Positions 1 to 7,318 of a stretch of 14,958 nt of DNA are shown here, one piece after another (positions within the stretch are counted from its first letter, which is position 1; each line of letters starts with the position of its first letter). Location of the stretch: the NCBI GenBank assembly GCA_046260445.1, contig JBHEPF010000062.1:1-14958 (forward strand), written 5' to 3'. A program made the translations under genes and the position numbers. The notes beneath the pieces were generated by a model that did not search any database, was not told the DNA's origin, and saw only the letters and a program-made list of their open reading frames with translations. Source of the DNA: F2B08 sp046260445 (GTDB lineage: Bacteria; Actinomycetota; Actinomycetes; Actinomycetales; Dermatophilaceae).

Positions 1-60
1 TCCACTGTACCAGACCCACAAGGCCTGCTTTTCGGTGGAGACTGCCCTGGGGACCGGCCT

Positions 61-108
61 ACTTGGTGTGCGTCCTGCGCTGATGCGCTCGCACCACTTG
101 GTGTCCGT
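61..108. repeat. Direct repeat pair downstream of the candidate promoter
   Basis: ACTTGGTGTGCGT at 61-73 and ACTTGGTGTCCGT at 96-108 match at 12 of 13 positions with a 35-bp period, close to three or four helical turns. They lie in the presumed 5' untranslated region of whatever the promoter at 136-165 drives. A protein-binding or RNA-processing role is possible but not shown. Confidence 0.45.
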
Positions 109-135
109 TCCTCCCTCACGGGCTGACGAGATAGA

Positions 136-165
136 ACATTAGACGGAGCCCCGCGACGACGCCAA
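136..165 (-). promoter_or_regulatory. Candidate promoter reading out of the window
   Basis: On the minus strand TTGGCG (165-160) and TAATGT (141-136) are separated by 18 nt, a plausible -35/-10 pair for a primary sigma factor. The pair lies about 105 bp downstream of the tyrS stop and points toward the window edge, so it would drive a gene not seen here. The -10 match is good and the -35 match moderate. The idea that it serves an rRNA operon is inference. Confidence 0.4.
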
Positions 166-269
166 ATCGGACCGCATCCCGGGCGTGTCGCTGCGGCCGC
201 TGTTGCCGCATGCCTCGCGAAAAGCACTGCGAACAGAGCGATTTGGGTATGGTGACTCGTGCGACGAAG

Positions 270-1568
270 CTACGTTCGAGGTCGAACGGCGGCGAGGTTC
301 TTCTTACCCTTGCGCAGCACGCCGGCCACCCCGTGGAGGAAGGCGTTCTTCCCGAGGACCTGGTCGGCGTCGCTCACCTTGGCTCCGTTGAGCGAGACCG
401 CGCCGTCGCCCACCGCACGTCGGGCAGCGTTGCGCGACTCGACCAGACCCGTGGCCACGAGGGCATCGGTCACCGTGCCGCTGATTTCGACGGCGCCTCC
501 GGGCAGCTCCGCGATGGCATCACGCAGGGTGTCCTCATCGAGGAGGGTGAGATCACCGCGGCCGAAGAGTGCCTCGGAAGCCGCCCGGGCAGCCTCGGCG
601 GCCCGGAGACCGTGCACGAGCGTGGTCATCTCGGCGGCGAGAGCTCGTTGCGCGGTGCGCCGGAAGGGTTGCTCTGCCACCTGAGTCTCGAGCTCGGCGA
701 CCTCTGCACGGCTGAGGTCGGTGAAGACCCTGAGGAGCTCGATGACCGAGGCGTCCTCGATGTTGAGGAAGTACTGGTAGAAGGCGTAGGGCGTCGTCAT
801 GTCGGCCGAGAGCCAGATCGCGTTGCCCTCGGACTTGCCGAACTTCGTGCCGGACGAGTCGGTGAGCAGGGGCGAGGTCAGCACGTGCACCGCCGCCCCC
901 TCGACACGGTGGATGAGGTCGACGCCCGCGACGAGGTTGCCCCACTGGTCGGATCCGCCGATCTGGAGGGTGCACCCGAGGCTGCGGTACAGCTCGAGGA
1001 AGTCGTAGGCCTGAAGGAGCTGATAGCTGAACTCGGTGTAGGAGATGCCCTCCTGGCTCTCCAGTCGAGCGGCGATCGCGTCCTTCCTGATCATCTGGTT
1101 GACCCGGAAGTGCTTGCCGACGTCGCGCAGGAACTCGAGTGCGGTCAGCGGTCCGAACCAGTCGAGGTTGTCGACCAGGCGGGCCGGGTGCGCGACCCCG
1201 GTCGAGCCGTCGAAGTCGAGGAAGGGCGCCACGAGGGCCTTGATCCGGGCCACGTTGTGGGCGGTCTGCTCCCGGCTCTTCAGGACGCGCTCCGCTGTGG
1301 CCTTCGGGTCTCCGATCTGGCCGGTCGAGCCCCCGACCAGGCAGATCACCCTGTGACCGGCCTGCTGGAAGCGGCGCAGCGCGACGAGCTGGACGAAGTT
1401 GCCGAAGTGGAGGGAGGGCGCCGTGGGGTCGAAACCGCAGTAGACCGTGATCGGCCCTTCCTCCAGGGCGGCCCGCAAGGACTCCTCGTCGGTGGTCTGC
1501 GCGATGGCCCCGCGCCACCTGAGCTCGTCGAGAACGTTCTCCCGAGTGCTCGACTGGGTGTCCGTCAC
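270..1568 (-). CDS. tyrS: Tyrosyl-tRNA synthetase
   Basis: Charges tRNA-Tyr with tyrosine in the cytoplasm. The 432-residue protein has the normal full length of bacterial TyrRS. The class I catalytic core shows the HIGH-type motif HFGN at residues 54-57, the tyrosine-site stretch VYCGFDP at 42-48, GSDQWGN at 205-211 and the KMSKS-type loop KFGKS at 242-246. A C-terminal S4-like RNA-binding domain covers roughly residues 365-425 (SRNAARRAV...VSLNGAKV). The start is GTG, supported by an AAGGA sequence at 1580-1584 with 11-nt spacing. The stop is TAG. It is separated from ogt by 112 bp, so it may be read from upstream or have its own promoter; I see no clear one and no T-box. No damage is visible. 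Confidence 0.97.
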   Translation of the reverse strand: MTDTQSSTRENVLDELRWRGAIAQTTDEESLRAALEEGPITVYCGFDPTAPSLHFGNFVQLVALRRFQQAGHRVICLVGGSTGQIGDPKATAERVLKSREQTAHNVARIKALVAPFLDFDGSTGVAHPARLVDNLDWFGPLTALEFLRDVGKHFRVNQMIRKDAIAARLESQEGISYTEFSYQLLQAYDFLELYRSLGCTLQIGGSDQWGNLVAGVDLIHRVEGAAVHVLTSPLLTDSSGTKFGKSEGNAIWLSADMTTPYAFYQYFLNIEDASVIELLRVFTDLSRAEVAELETQVAEQPFRRTAQRALAAEMTTLVHGLRAAEAARAASEALFGRGDLTLLDEDTLRDAIAELPGGAVEISGTVTDALVATGLVESRNAARRAVGDGAVSLNGAKVSDADQVLGKNAFLHGVAGVLRKGKKNLAAVRPRT

Positions 1569-1680
1569 TGTGCTGGCCGTCCTTGCTGTGTCAGGGTCCC
1601 TGCTGTCTGAGCGCGCTGCCGCGCGCCCGCCCGTATGCGGTGCGCGGCTAAGCCTGCCACGTCACCTCACGCCGGCGCCG
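1569..1680. other. tyrS-ogt intergenic spacer
   Basis: This 112-bp spacer holds a perfect 6-bp GCGCGC inverted repeat with a 4-nt loop at 1611-1626, one copy of the over-represented word CGCATAC (minus strand, 1639-1633) and the tyrS ribosome binding site at 1580-1584. The hairpin lacks a T-run on either side, so I do not call it an intrinsic terminator. I see no good -10/-35 pair. Confidence 0.5.
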
Positions 1681-2220
1681 CTACGGTCCATCGCCCAGCC
1701 GCGCCTGCCCGGACTCGAGGTCGAGGAGGCGCGACTTGAGACCCACGCCCCCCGCATACCCGGTCAACGACCCACCGGTGCCGATGACCCGGTGACACGG
1801 AATGACGACTGGAATCGGGTTGCGGCCGTTGGCCGCCCCGACGGCGCGGACAGCAGAAGGCCGCCCGAGCCGCTCCGCCTGGTGCCGGTACGACCGCGTC
1901 TGGCCGTACGAGATCTCGAGCAGTGCCGCCCAGGCAGCGCGTTGGAAGTCGGTCCCAGCCGGCCGCAGCGGCAGGTCGAAGGTCGTGCGCTCGGCGCGAA
2001 GGAATGCCGCGAGCTGCCTCCCCGCCTCGCGGAGGACGGGGTGACCGTCGAGGTCGACCGGCTCGCCCCAGGAGCCGTCGTCCGGGACGGCGTCTCCCGG
2101 ATAGTGCACGGCGGTGAGGGCCACGTCGTCGCCGACGAGGGTGAAGTCCCCGAATGAGGTCGGTGCCACGGCATGCCGCAGGGGACCGGCGGCTCCGGTG
2201 ACGAACGGGTGATCGGTCAT
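1681..2220 (-). CDS. ogt: Methylated-DNA--[protein]-cysteine S-methyltransferase
   Basis: Suicide repair protein that transfers the methyl group of O6-methylguanine (and more weakly O4-methylthymine) in DNA to its own cysteine. The 179-residue length is usual for stand-alone Ogt. The active-site motif PCHRV is at residues 141-145 with acceptor Cys142. Upstream lie the helix-turn-helix region GTDFQRAAWAALLEISYGQTR-like (residues 89-109), the arginine-finger region around RAVGAANGRNP (125-135) and, downstream, the GYAGG/LKSRLL tail. The ATG start overlaps the stop of the upstream ada-alkA gene as ATGA, implying translational coupling. It supplies the O6-methylguanine activity that the Ada-AlkA fusion lacks. 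Induction by alkylation through the Ada protein is inferred. Confidence 0.95.
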   Translation of the reverse strand: MTDHPFVTGAAGPLRHAVAPTSFGDFTLVGDDVALTAVHYPGDAVPDDGSWGEPVDLDGHPVLREAGRQLAAFLRAERTTFDLPLRPAGTDFQRAAWAALLEISYGQTRSYRHQAERLGRPSAVRAVGAANGRNPIPVVIPCHRVIGTGGSLTGYAGGVGLKSRLLDLESGQARLGDGP

Positions 2221-3734
2221 CGGGATGCTCCTCGAGAGTGGTCGGTGGGGAGGTCAGGGGGGAGGTCGTTGATCGGATGCGAACCGAGCGCCCAGAGGTG
2301 CTGGACGGCGTAGGCCCGCCAGGGACGCCAGCGGTCGGCGCGAGCGGTCACCTGCGCCGGGGTCGCCAGACCGAGAGAGGCTGCGGCCGACAGGACACCG
2401 AGGTCGGCGTGGATGAACGCGTCGGGGTCACCGAGGCCACGCATGGCGATCGTGCCGACCGTCCAGGGCCCGATGCCCGCGATGCCGACGAGTGACTCGC
2501 GGGCCGTGGCCCAGTCGGCGCCCGGACCGAGGTCGAGCCCGTCCTCGAGCGCTGCAGCGAGGAGCCGAAGCGCGCGGCGGCGACTCTCCGGCATCCTCAG
2601 CACCTCGTCCCCGGCCGCTGCCCACCGACCCGACGTCGGGAACAGGTGGGTCAGGCCACCGAAGGGGTCGTCGACCCGTTCGCCCAGGGCCGCCACCAGG
2701 CGCCCGGTCGTGGTCCGGGCCGCAGCCGTGGACACCTGCTGCCCGAGGACCGCGCGGATCGCCAGCTCAGCCGGGTCGACGGTGCGCGGCACCCGCCGGC
2801 CAGGGCTCACGGAGACGAGGCCCCCGAGAACGGGGTCGTCCGAGAGCACGGTATCGACCGCGAGCGGGTCGGCGTCGAGGTCGAGCAGCCATCGCACGCG
2901 GTGCACCGCCGCGGTGAGGTCACGCAGGTCGGTGAGGTGGAGCATGCCCTCGACGTGCCGGTCCCCCGGTACCGGGGGCCGCACTGCGAGCAGGCCGTGG
3001 CCGCGCGGCAGCCGCAGCGTGCGACGGTAGGCGGTGCCGTCCCACTCCTCGACTCCTGGCACGGCTGTCGCGACGAGGTGGCCGAACAGCTGACGCGCCT
3101 CCAGCGGCGGGCGGAACGCCAGGCGCAACGGGATGCCGGTGTACCCGGCGGCCGGTGAGAGGAGGGGCATGCTGCGGGAGCGGGCCCGCAGCTCACGTGG
3201 GGGCACGCCGTAGACGGAACGGACCGTCTCGTTGAAGGCCCTGATGCTGCCGAAGCCCGCTGCCCACGTGACCTCGGACAACGGCAGGTCGGTGCGTTCG
3301 ATGAGCGTGCGAGCGGTCTGAGCGCGCTGCGCGCGCGCCAGTCCGAGCGGGCCTGCGCCCACCTCCTCGCGCATGAGCCGCTCGAGATGGCGCGGGCTGT
3401 AGCCGACCGCGGCCGCGAGGGTCGGGACGCCCGCACGGTCGAGGAGCCCATCCTCGATGAGCCGCACGGCCCGGGCCACGACATCGGCCCGAACGTTCCA
3501 CTCCGGAGAGCCCGGGCTTGCATCGGGCAGGCAGCGCTTGCAAGCCCGCAGTCCGTCGCCGTGGGCCGCTGCGGCGCTCGGGTAGAAGCGCATGTTGCGG
3601 GGTGCGGGGGTGCGAGCCGGGCAGGAGGGCCGGCAGTAGACGCCGGTCGACGTCACCCCCGTGATGAACTGGCCGTCGAAGCGGGCGTCCTTGCCCTCGA
3701 CGGCTCGGACGCATCGGTCGTGGTCGCGATGCAT
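2217..3734 (-). CDS. alkA: Ada-AlkA fusion: methylphosphotriester-sensing regulator and DNA-3-methyladenine glycosylase II
   Basis: Combines an Ada-type sensor/activator with a base-excision glycosylase. Residues 1-75 form the Ada zinc/methyl-acceptor domain with Cys34, Cys38, Cys65 and Cys68, the same spacing as E. coli Ada Cys38/42/69/72; Cys34 would accept the methyl from phosphotriesters. Residues 80-185 are an AraC-type DNA-binding domain (GYSPRHLERLMREE, FGSIRAFNETVRSVYGVPP). From about 195 an AlkA N-terminal domain leads into the HhH-GPD glycosylase: VLGQQVS, hairpin GIAGIGPWT and catalytic Asp444 in HADLGV. I choose the ATG at 3734 because AGGA (3743-3746) sits 8 nt upstream; in-frame starts further upstream lack this. 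It overlaps ogt by ATGA. An ada/alkA-ogt pair is, as I recall, also found in mycobacteria. Alkylation-induced autoregulation is inferred. Confidence 0.93.
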   Translation of the reverse strand: MHRDHDRCVRAVEGKDARFDGQFITGVTSTGVYCRPSCPARTPAPRNMRFYPSAAAAHGDGLRACKRCLPDASPGSPEWNVRADVVARAVRLIEDGLLDRAGVPTLAAAVGYSPRHLERLMREEVGAGPLGLARAQRAQTARTLIERTDLPLSEVTWAAGFGSIRAFNETVRSVYGVPPRELRARSRSMPLLSPAAGYTGIPLRLAFRPPLEARQLFGHLVATAVPGVEEWDGTAYRRTLRLPRGHGLLAVRPPVPGDRHVEGMLHLTDLRDLTAAVHRVRWLLDLDADPLAVDTVLSDDPVLGGLVSVSPGRRVPRTVDPAELAIRAVLGQQVSTAAARTTTGRLVAALGERVDDPFGGLTHLFPTSGRWAAAGDEVLRMPESRRRALRLLAAALEDGLDLGPGADWATARESLVGIAGIGPWTVGTIAMRGLGDPDAFIHADLGVLSAAASLGLATPAQVTARADRWRPWRAYAVQHLWALGSHPINDLPPDLPTDHSRGASR

Positions 3735-3815
3735 AGGAGCCATCCTGCGGCATCCCGACCCGTGATACTGGCAGGAAACCGACACGGCAGTGGCCGGATG
3801 ACCCTGAGGCCCGGG
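3735..3815. other. Spacer between the AAG-type glycosylase and ada-alkA
   Basis: This 81-bp spacer carries the ribosome binding site AGGA (3743-3746, minus strand), which fixes the ada-alkA start. I looked for an Ada-type operator and a -10/-35 pair and found none that is convincing. The gap is nevertheless the largest break since argH and is the most likely place for a separate damage-inducible promoter. Confidence 0.35.
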
Positions 3816-4418
3816 TCAGCGGCGACCTGGTCGGTACACCGACACCGTCGGCTCACCGTCGAGCCAGAACCGCCACGGGTATGCGGTGCCGTCGCCACCG
3901 GGTCCGCTCACCCCGACCCTGGGTCCGGTGCGGATGAGGTCGGGGTTCATCAGCTCAACGGGCCGCTCGAGTCGAGGCTCGACGGCCGGTCCGCAGACGT
4001 CGACGCCGTTGTCCTCGCGGCCGAGCCCGAGCGTGTTCGCGAGCCGGGCCGGGCCGCGGGCCCAGTTCCGCTCGCGGACCCCCTCCCGCCGGGCGGCAGC
4101 GATCTCATGGCCGGCCACGACCTCGCCGGCACGGAGCAGCACGGCCGAGGCCGCATCCTCGACGCCGGTGACGACGTTGGCGCACCAGTGCATCCCGTAG
4201 GTGAAGTAGACGTAGAGGTGGCCCGGCGGGCCGAACATCACCTCGGTGCGCACGGTGCGCCCTCGGAAGGCATGCGACCCCGGGTCGATGGCCCCCGCAT
4301 ACGCCTCGACCTCGGTGAGGCGCACGGTCACTCCGCCCGCGGTGAGGAGGCAGCCGAGCAGGTCCGGTGCGACGTCGAGGACAGAGCGGGCCAGGGCCTC
4401 GCGTGGAAGGCGACTCAC
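3816..4418 (-). CDS. DNA-3-methyladenine glycosylase, AAG/MPG family
   Basis: Excises 3-methyladenine and other alkylated or deaminated purines, starting base-excision repair. The 200-residue protein shows the whole family core: TEVEAYAG, GSHAFRG, RTEVMFGPPGHLYVYFTYGMH and the CANVV stretch, then a C-terminal ARGPARL/LGLG segment and a PWRFW tail. The glutamate of EVEAY is the expected catalytic base. I prefer the GTG at 4418 because it overlaps the argH stop as GTGA, like the other junctions of the operon; the GTG at 4445 would add nine residues of low-complexity sequence and lacks a better ribosome site. Its fold is unrelated to the AlkA-type glycosylase encoded next, so the two may cover different lesions. 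Confidence 0.92.
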   Translation of the reverse strand: MSRLPREALARSVLDVAPDLLGCLLTAGGVTVRLTEVEAYAGAIDPGSHAFRGRTVRTEVMFGPPGHLYVYFTYGMHWCANVVTGVEDAASAVLLRAGEVVAGHEIAAARREGVRERNWARGPARLANTLGLGREDNGVDVCGPAVEPRLERPVELMNPDLIRTGPRVGVSGPGGDGTAYPWRFWLDGEPTVSVYRPGRR

Positions 4419-5854
4419 AGCCGGGATGCGGCCCCGCTCGCCCACGGCCGTGCGTCAGCGAGCCGTGCCGACACAAGGGCGAGCTGCTCGCGAACCCGGT
4501 CCGGGGCCGTGCCGCCCTTGGCCGAGCGGGAGGCGAGGGAGCCTTCGACGGAGAGAACCTCACGGACACCGGGGCTCAGGTGCGGCGAGATCGCGACGAG
4601 GTCGGCGTCGCTCAGGTCCCAGAGCTCGATCCCACGGGACTCGCACTCGCGCACGCACTCCCCCGCGACCTCGTGGGCGGTCCGGAAGGCGACCCCCTCG
4701 CGAACGAGCCACTCGGCGATGTCGGTGGCGAGCGAGAAGCCCTGCGGGGCGAGGGACTCGAGCCGTTCGGTGTCGAAGACCATCGTCTCGACCATCCCGG
4801 CGAAGGCGGGAAGAAGGACCTCGAGGGTGTCGACCGCGTCGAAGACCGGCTCCTTGTCCTCCTGCAGGTCCCGGTTGTAGGCGAGCGGCAGGGCCTTGAG
4901 CGTCGTGAGCAGTCCGGTGAGATCACCGACGAGCCGGCCCGCCTTGCCGCGAGCGAGCTCGGCGATGTCGGGGTTCTTCTTCTGCGGCATGATGCTCGAG
5001 CCGGTCGAGTAGGCGTCGTCGAGCCTGACGAAGGAGAACTCCTTCGTCGCCCAGAGGACGACCTCCTCGGCGAGGCGGGAGACGTCGATCCCGGTCATGG
5101 CGGCGACGAAGGCGAACTCGGCGACGAAGTCGCGAGCGGCTGTCCCGTCGATCGAGTTCTCGACGGCCCGGTCGAAGCCGAGCTCGGCGGCCACCGCCTC
5201 GGGGTCGAGTCCGAGTGAGCTGCCGGCGAGCGCACCGGAGCCGTAGGGACTCTCGGCCGTGCGACGGTCCCAGTCCTGGAAGCGCTCGACGTCCCGGAGC
5301 AGCGCCCACGCGTGGGCGAGCAGGTGGTGGCTGAGCAGCACCGGCTGGGCGTGCTGAAGGTGAGTGCGGCCGGGCATGGCGACGCCGAGGTGCCGATCGG
5401 CTTGTCCGACGATGGCCGCGACGACGTCGAGGACGAGGCCGGAGACGATGCGCGCCCGGTCGCGCAGGTACATGCGGAAGAGCGTGGCGACCTGGTCGTT
5501 GCGGGATCTCCCGGCCCGCAGCCGGCCACCGACGTCGGGCCCGACGCGCTCGATGAGCCCCCGCTCGAGCGCCGTGTGGACGTCCTCGTCCTCCTCGGTC
5601 GGGACGAGCTCGCCGGAGGCGACGTCGGCCGCGAGCGAGTCCAGTCCGCGGAGCATCTCGGTGAGACTCGCGTCGTCGAGCAGGCCTGCCGCTGCGAGCA
5701 CCCGCGCATGGGCGCGCGAGCCGGCGATATCGTATACCGCCAGCCGCCAGTCGAAGTGGGTCGACTTCGACAGGGCCGCCAGAGCATCGGCCGGGCCCCC
5801 CGCGAAGCGTCCACCCCAGAGCGCCATCCGCTCCTGCGGCGTGCCGTCCGTCAC
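4415..5854 (-). CDS. argH: Argininosuccinate lyase
   Basis: Catalyses the last step of arginine synthesis, splitting argininosuccinate to arginine and fumarate; a cytoplasmic homotetramer in this family. The 479 residues match the usual length. Visible signatures are WGGRF near the N-terminus, AGRSRNDQVAT (114-124), the catalytic-histidine region THLQHAQP (164-171) and the flexible serine loop GSSIMPQKKNP (285-295) typical of the fumarase/aspartase superfamily. The GTG start overlaps the argR stop as GTGA, and the argH stop overlaps the start of the glycosylase gene in the same way. It is the last arginine gene of the operon. argG, which usually lies next to argH in mycobacterial clusters, is absent here. 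Confidence 0.97.
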   Translation of the reverse strand: MTDGTPQERMALWGGRFAGGPADALAALSKSTHFDWRLAVYDIAGSRAHARVLAAAGLLDDASLTEMLRGLDSLAADVASGELVPTEEDEDVHTALERGLIERVGPDVGGRLRAGRSRNDQVATLFRMYLRDRARIVSGLVLDVVAAIVGQADRHLGVAMPGRTHLQHAQPVLLSHHLLAHAWALLRDVERFQDWDRRTAESPYGSGALAGSSLGLDPEAVAAELGFDRAVENSIDGTAARDFVAEFAFVAAMTGIDVSRLAEEVVLWATKEFSFVRLDDAYSTGSSIMPQKKNPDIAELARGKAGRLVGDLTGLLTTLKALPLAYNRDLQEDKEPVFDAVDTLEVLLPAFAGMVETMVFDTERLESLAPQGFSLATDIAEWLVREGVAFRTAHEVAGECVRECESRGIELWDLSDADLVAISPHLSPGVREVLSVEGSLASRSAKGGTAPDRVREQLALVSARLADARPWASGAASRL

Positions 5855-6354
5855 GTCGAGTCCTTCCTCGTCAGGCTCATGAGCAGGTCCGCGACCGCAC
5901 GGCTCCCGTGCGTCCCGGTCGTGATGACCATGATCGTGTCATCCCCGGCGATGGTGCCGAGCACCTGGGGCACGGCACCGTGGTCGATCGCCGAGGCGAG
6001 GAAGTTCGCGGCACCGGGCGGGGTGCGCAGCACGACGAGGTTGGCCGTGGGCTCGGCGCTCACGAGCAGCTCCTGGCAGCGCTGCTGGAGTCGCTGGCTC
6101 ACCTCGTGAGCGGCCGGCGCCGGGCGGACGGTGCGGTCGCCGCCCTCCCCGGGCACCGCATACACGAGCTGCTTGCCGACCCGGACCTTCTCGGCGCCGA
6201 TCTCGACGAGGTCGCGCGAGAGGGTCGCCTGGGTGACCTCGATGCCGTCCGTGGCGAGCAGGTCGAGGAGCTGGGGCTGGGAGCGGATCGGCTGCCGGCC
6301 GAGGATCTCGATGATCCGCTGCTGGCGGGCGGTCCGGCTGGTCGAGATCGTCAC
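5851..6354 (-). CDS. argR: Arginine repressor ArgR
   Basis: Arginine-dependent transcriptional regulator of the arginine regulon. The 167-residue protein has an N-terminal winged-helix domain (residues about 8-75) with the recognition-helix signature TQATLSRDL (41-49) and a C-terminal hexamerisation and arginine-binding domain with GTIAGDDT (133-140). The two aspartates there are expected to contact arginine. The GTG start overlaps the argF stop as GTGA. Being inside the operon it should be autoregulated through the operator-like palindrome before argC (12128-12152), although this is inferred from sequence only. Confidence 0.96.
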   Translation of the reverse strand: MTISTSRTARQQRIIEILGRQPIRSQPQLLDLLATDGIEVTQATLSRDLVEIGAEKVRVGKQLVYAVPGEGGDRTVRPAPAAHEVSQRLQQRCQELLVSAEPTANLVVLRTPPGAANFLASAIDHGAVPQVLGTIAGDDTIMVITTGTHGSRAVADLLMSLTRKDST

Positions 6355-7304
6355 GTCTGCTCACCGGCGCGGTGCTGCTCCACGAGCCAGGACAGCACCG
6401 CCTTCTGGGCGTGCAGCCGGTTCTCGGACTCGTCCCAGACGACCGACTGCGGTCCGTCGATGACCTCGGCCGTGACCTCGAAGCCGCGGTAGGCGGGCAG
6501 GCAGTGCAGGAAGACCGCCTCGGGATCGGCGTGCGACATCAGGTCGGCCGTGACCTGGAAGCGCGCGAAGGGGCTGGTCTCTCCCTGCCGCTCGGCCTTC
6601 TCCTTCTCCTGACCCATCGAGACCCACGTGTCGGTCGCGACCGCATCGGCGCCGGCCACCGCCTCGACCGGGTCGTCGGTGATGAGAACCGACCCGCCGT
6701 GGGCGGCAGCGAGCTCCTCGGCCCGGGCGAGGAGCTCGGGCCGGGGCTGGTGGCTCGCCGGGGTGGCGACCCGCACGTGCATCCCGGCGAGCGTGCCGCC
6801 GAGGAGGTAGGACTGCGCCATGTTGTTCGCGCCGTCGCCGAGATAGGCCAGGGTGCGCCCGGGCAGCTCACCCCGGTGCTCCTGGATCGTCATGAGGTCG
6901 GCGAGGATCTGGCAGGGGTGGAAGTCGTCGGTGAGGGCGTTGATGACCGGCACCTGCGCATACGCAGCCATCTCCTCGATCCGGTCCTGGCCGTAGGTCC
7001 GCCAGACGATGGCGACCGCCTCGCGGCCCATGACGCGAGCGACGTCGGCGATCGACTCGCGCACGCCGACCTGGGCGAGCTTGCCGTCGACGACCATCGG
7101 GTACCCACCGAGGTGGGCGATGGCGGCCGAGAAGGACAGCTGGGTGCGCAGCGTCTGCTTGTCGAAAAGCACCGCGACGACCTCCGGGCCGACGAGGCTG
7201 CGGTCGGTGAAGGGGGCGGACTTGATGCGGGCGGCCCGGGTGAGGATCTGCGCCTGCTCCTCGTGCGTGACGTCGTCGTCGCGGAGGAAGTGACGAAGGG
7301 GCAT
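6351..7304 (-). CDS. argF: Ornithine carbamoyltransferase
   Basis: Makes citrulline from ornithine and carbamoyl phosphate. The 317 residues show the expected family blocks: a carbamoyl-phosphate site at 48-58, VWRTYGQ (100-106), FHPCQ (128-132), an ornithine-site DTWVSMG (225-231) and HCLPAYRG (267-274). The ATG start is firm because AAGGAG (7313-7318) lies 8 nt upstream, overlapping the end of argD. One feature is unusual: the carbamoyl-phosphate motif, normally STRTR in this family, reads TLRTQ (51-55). The key arginine and following threonine are kept. The remainder of the protein closely follows actinobacterial ArgF, so I keep the assignment, but the substitution could alter kinetics. 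Confidence 0.94.
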   Translation of the reverse strand: MPLRHFLRDDDVTHEEQAQILTRAARIKSAPFTDRSLVGPEVVAVLFDKQTLRTQLSFSAAIAHLGGYPMVVDGKLAQVGVRESIADVARVMGREAVAIVWRTYGQDRIEEMAAYAQVPVINALTDDFHPCQILADLMTIQEHRGELPGRTLAYLGDGANNMAQSYLLGGTLAGMHVRVATPASHQPRPELLARAEELAAAHGGSVLITDDPVEAVAGADAVATDTWVSMGQEKEKAERQGETSPFARFQVTADLMSHADPEAVFLHCLPAYRGFEVTAEVIDGPQSVVWDESENRLHAQKAVLSWLVEQHRAGEQT

Positions 7305-7312
7305 GGACGGGT

Positions 7313-7318
7313 CTCCTT
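7313..7318 (-). promoter_or_regulatory. Strong ribosome binding site of argF
   Basis: AAGGAG on the minus strand, 8 nt before the argF ATG. It overlaps the argD stop codon region. This is the only junction in the arg operon, apart from the weaker sequence before argJ, that uses a clear Shine-Dalgarno sequence instead of a stop/start overlap. Confidence 0.8.

Larger units (their letters stand above)
1..269. other. Gene-free region downstream of tyrS
   Basis: No convincing coding region is visible. The stretch is less GC-rich than the genes. It contains a promoter-like pair of hexamers on the minus strand (136-165), a 13-nt direct repeat (61-73 and 96-108) and a 6-bp inverted repeat (192-197 with 205-210, 7-nt loop) about 60 bp after the tyrS stop. 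The inverted repeat has no T-run, so it is only a weak terminator candidate. The layout fits the upstream region of another minus-strand transcription unit starting beyond the window edge. An rRNA operon is my inference, because no rRNA sequence is present. Confidence 0.5.

Noticed and set aside
4..32. Second minus-strand promoter with TACAGT as -10 at the window edge
   Set aside because: The hexamer at -35 distance (AAAAGC or neighbours) does not resemble a -35 box, so support is too weak.
210..1610. Long plus-strand open frame opposite tyrS (466 codons)
   Set aside because: It has no family resemblance, lies antisense to a complete TyrRS and is explained by the high GC content, which removes stop codons from shadow frames.
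1611..1626. GCGCGC hairpin as intrinsic terminator after ogt
   Set aside because: The stem is only 6 bp and no T-run follows on either strand.
3387..4880. Plus-strand open frame of 497 codons across ada, the AAG-type glycosylase and argH
   Set aside because: It spans three well-supported minus-strand genes and has no recognisable domain.
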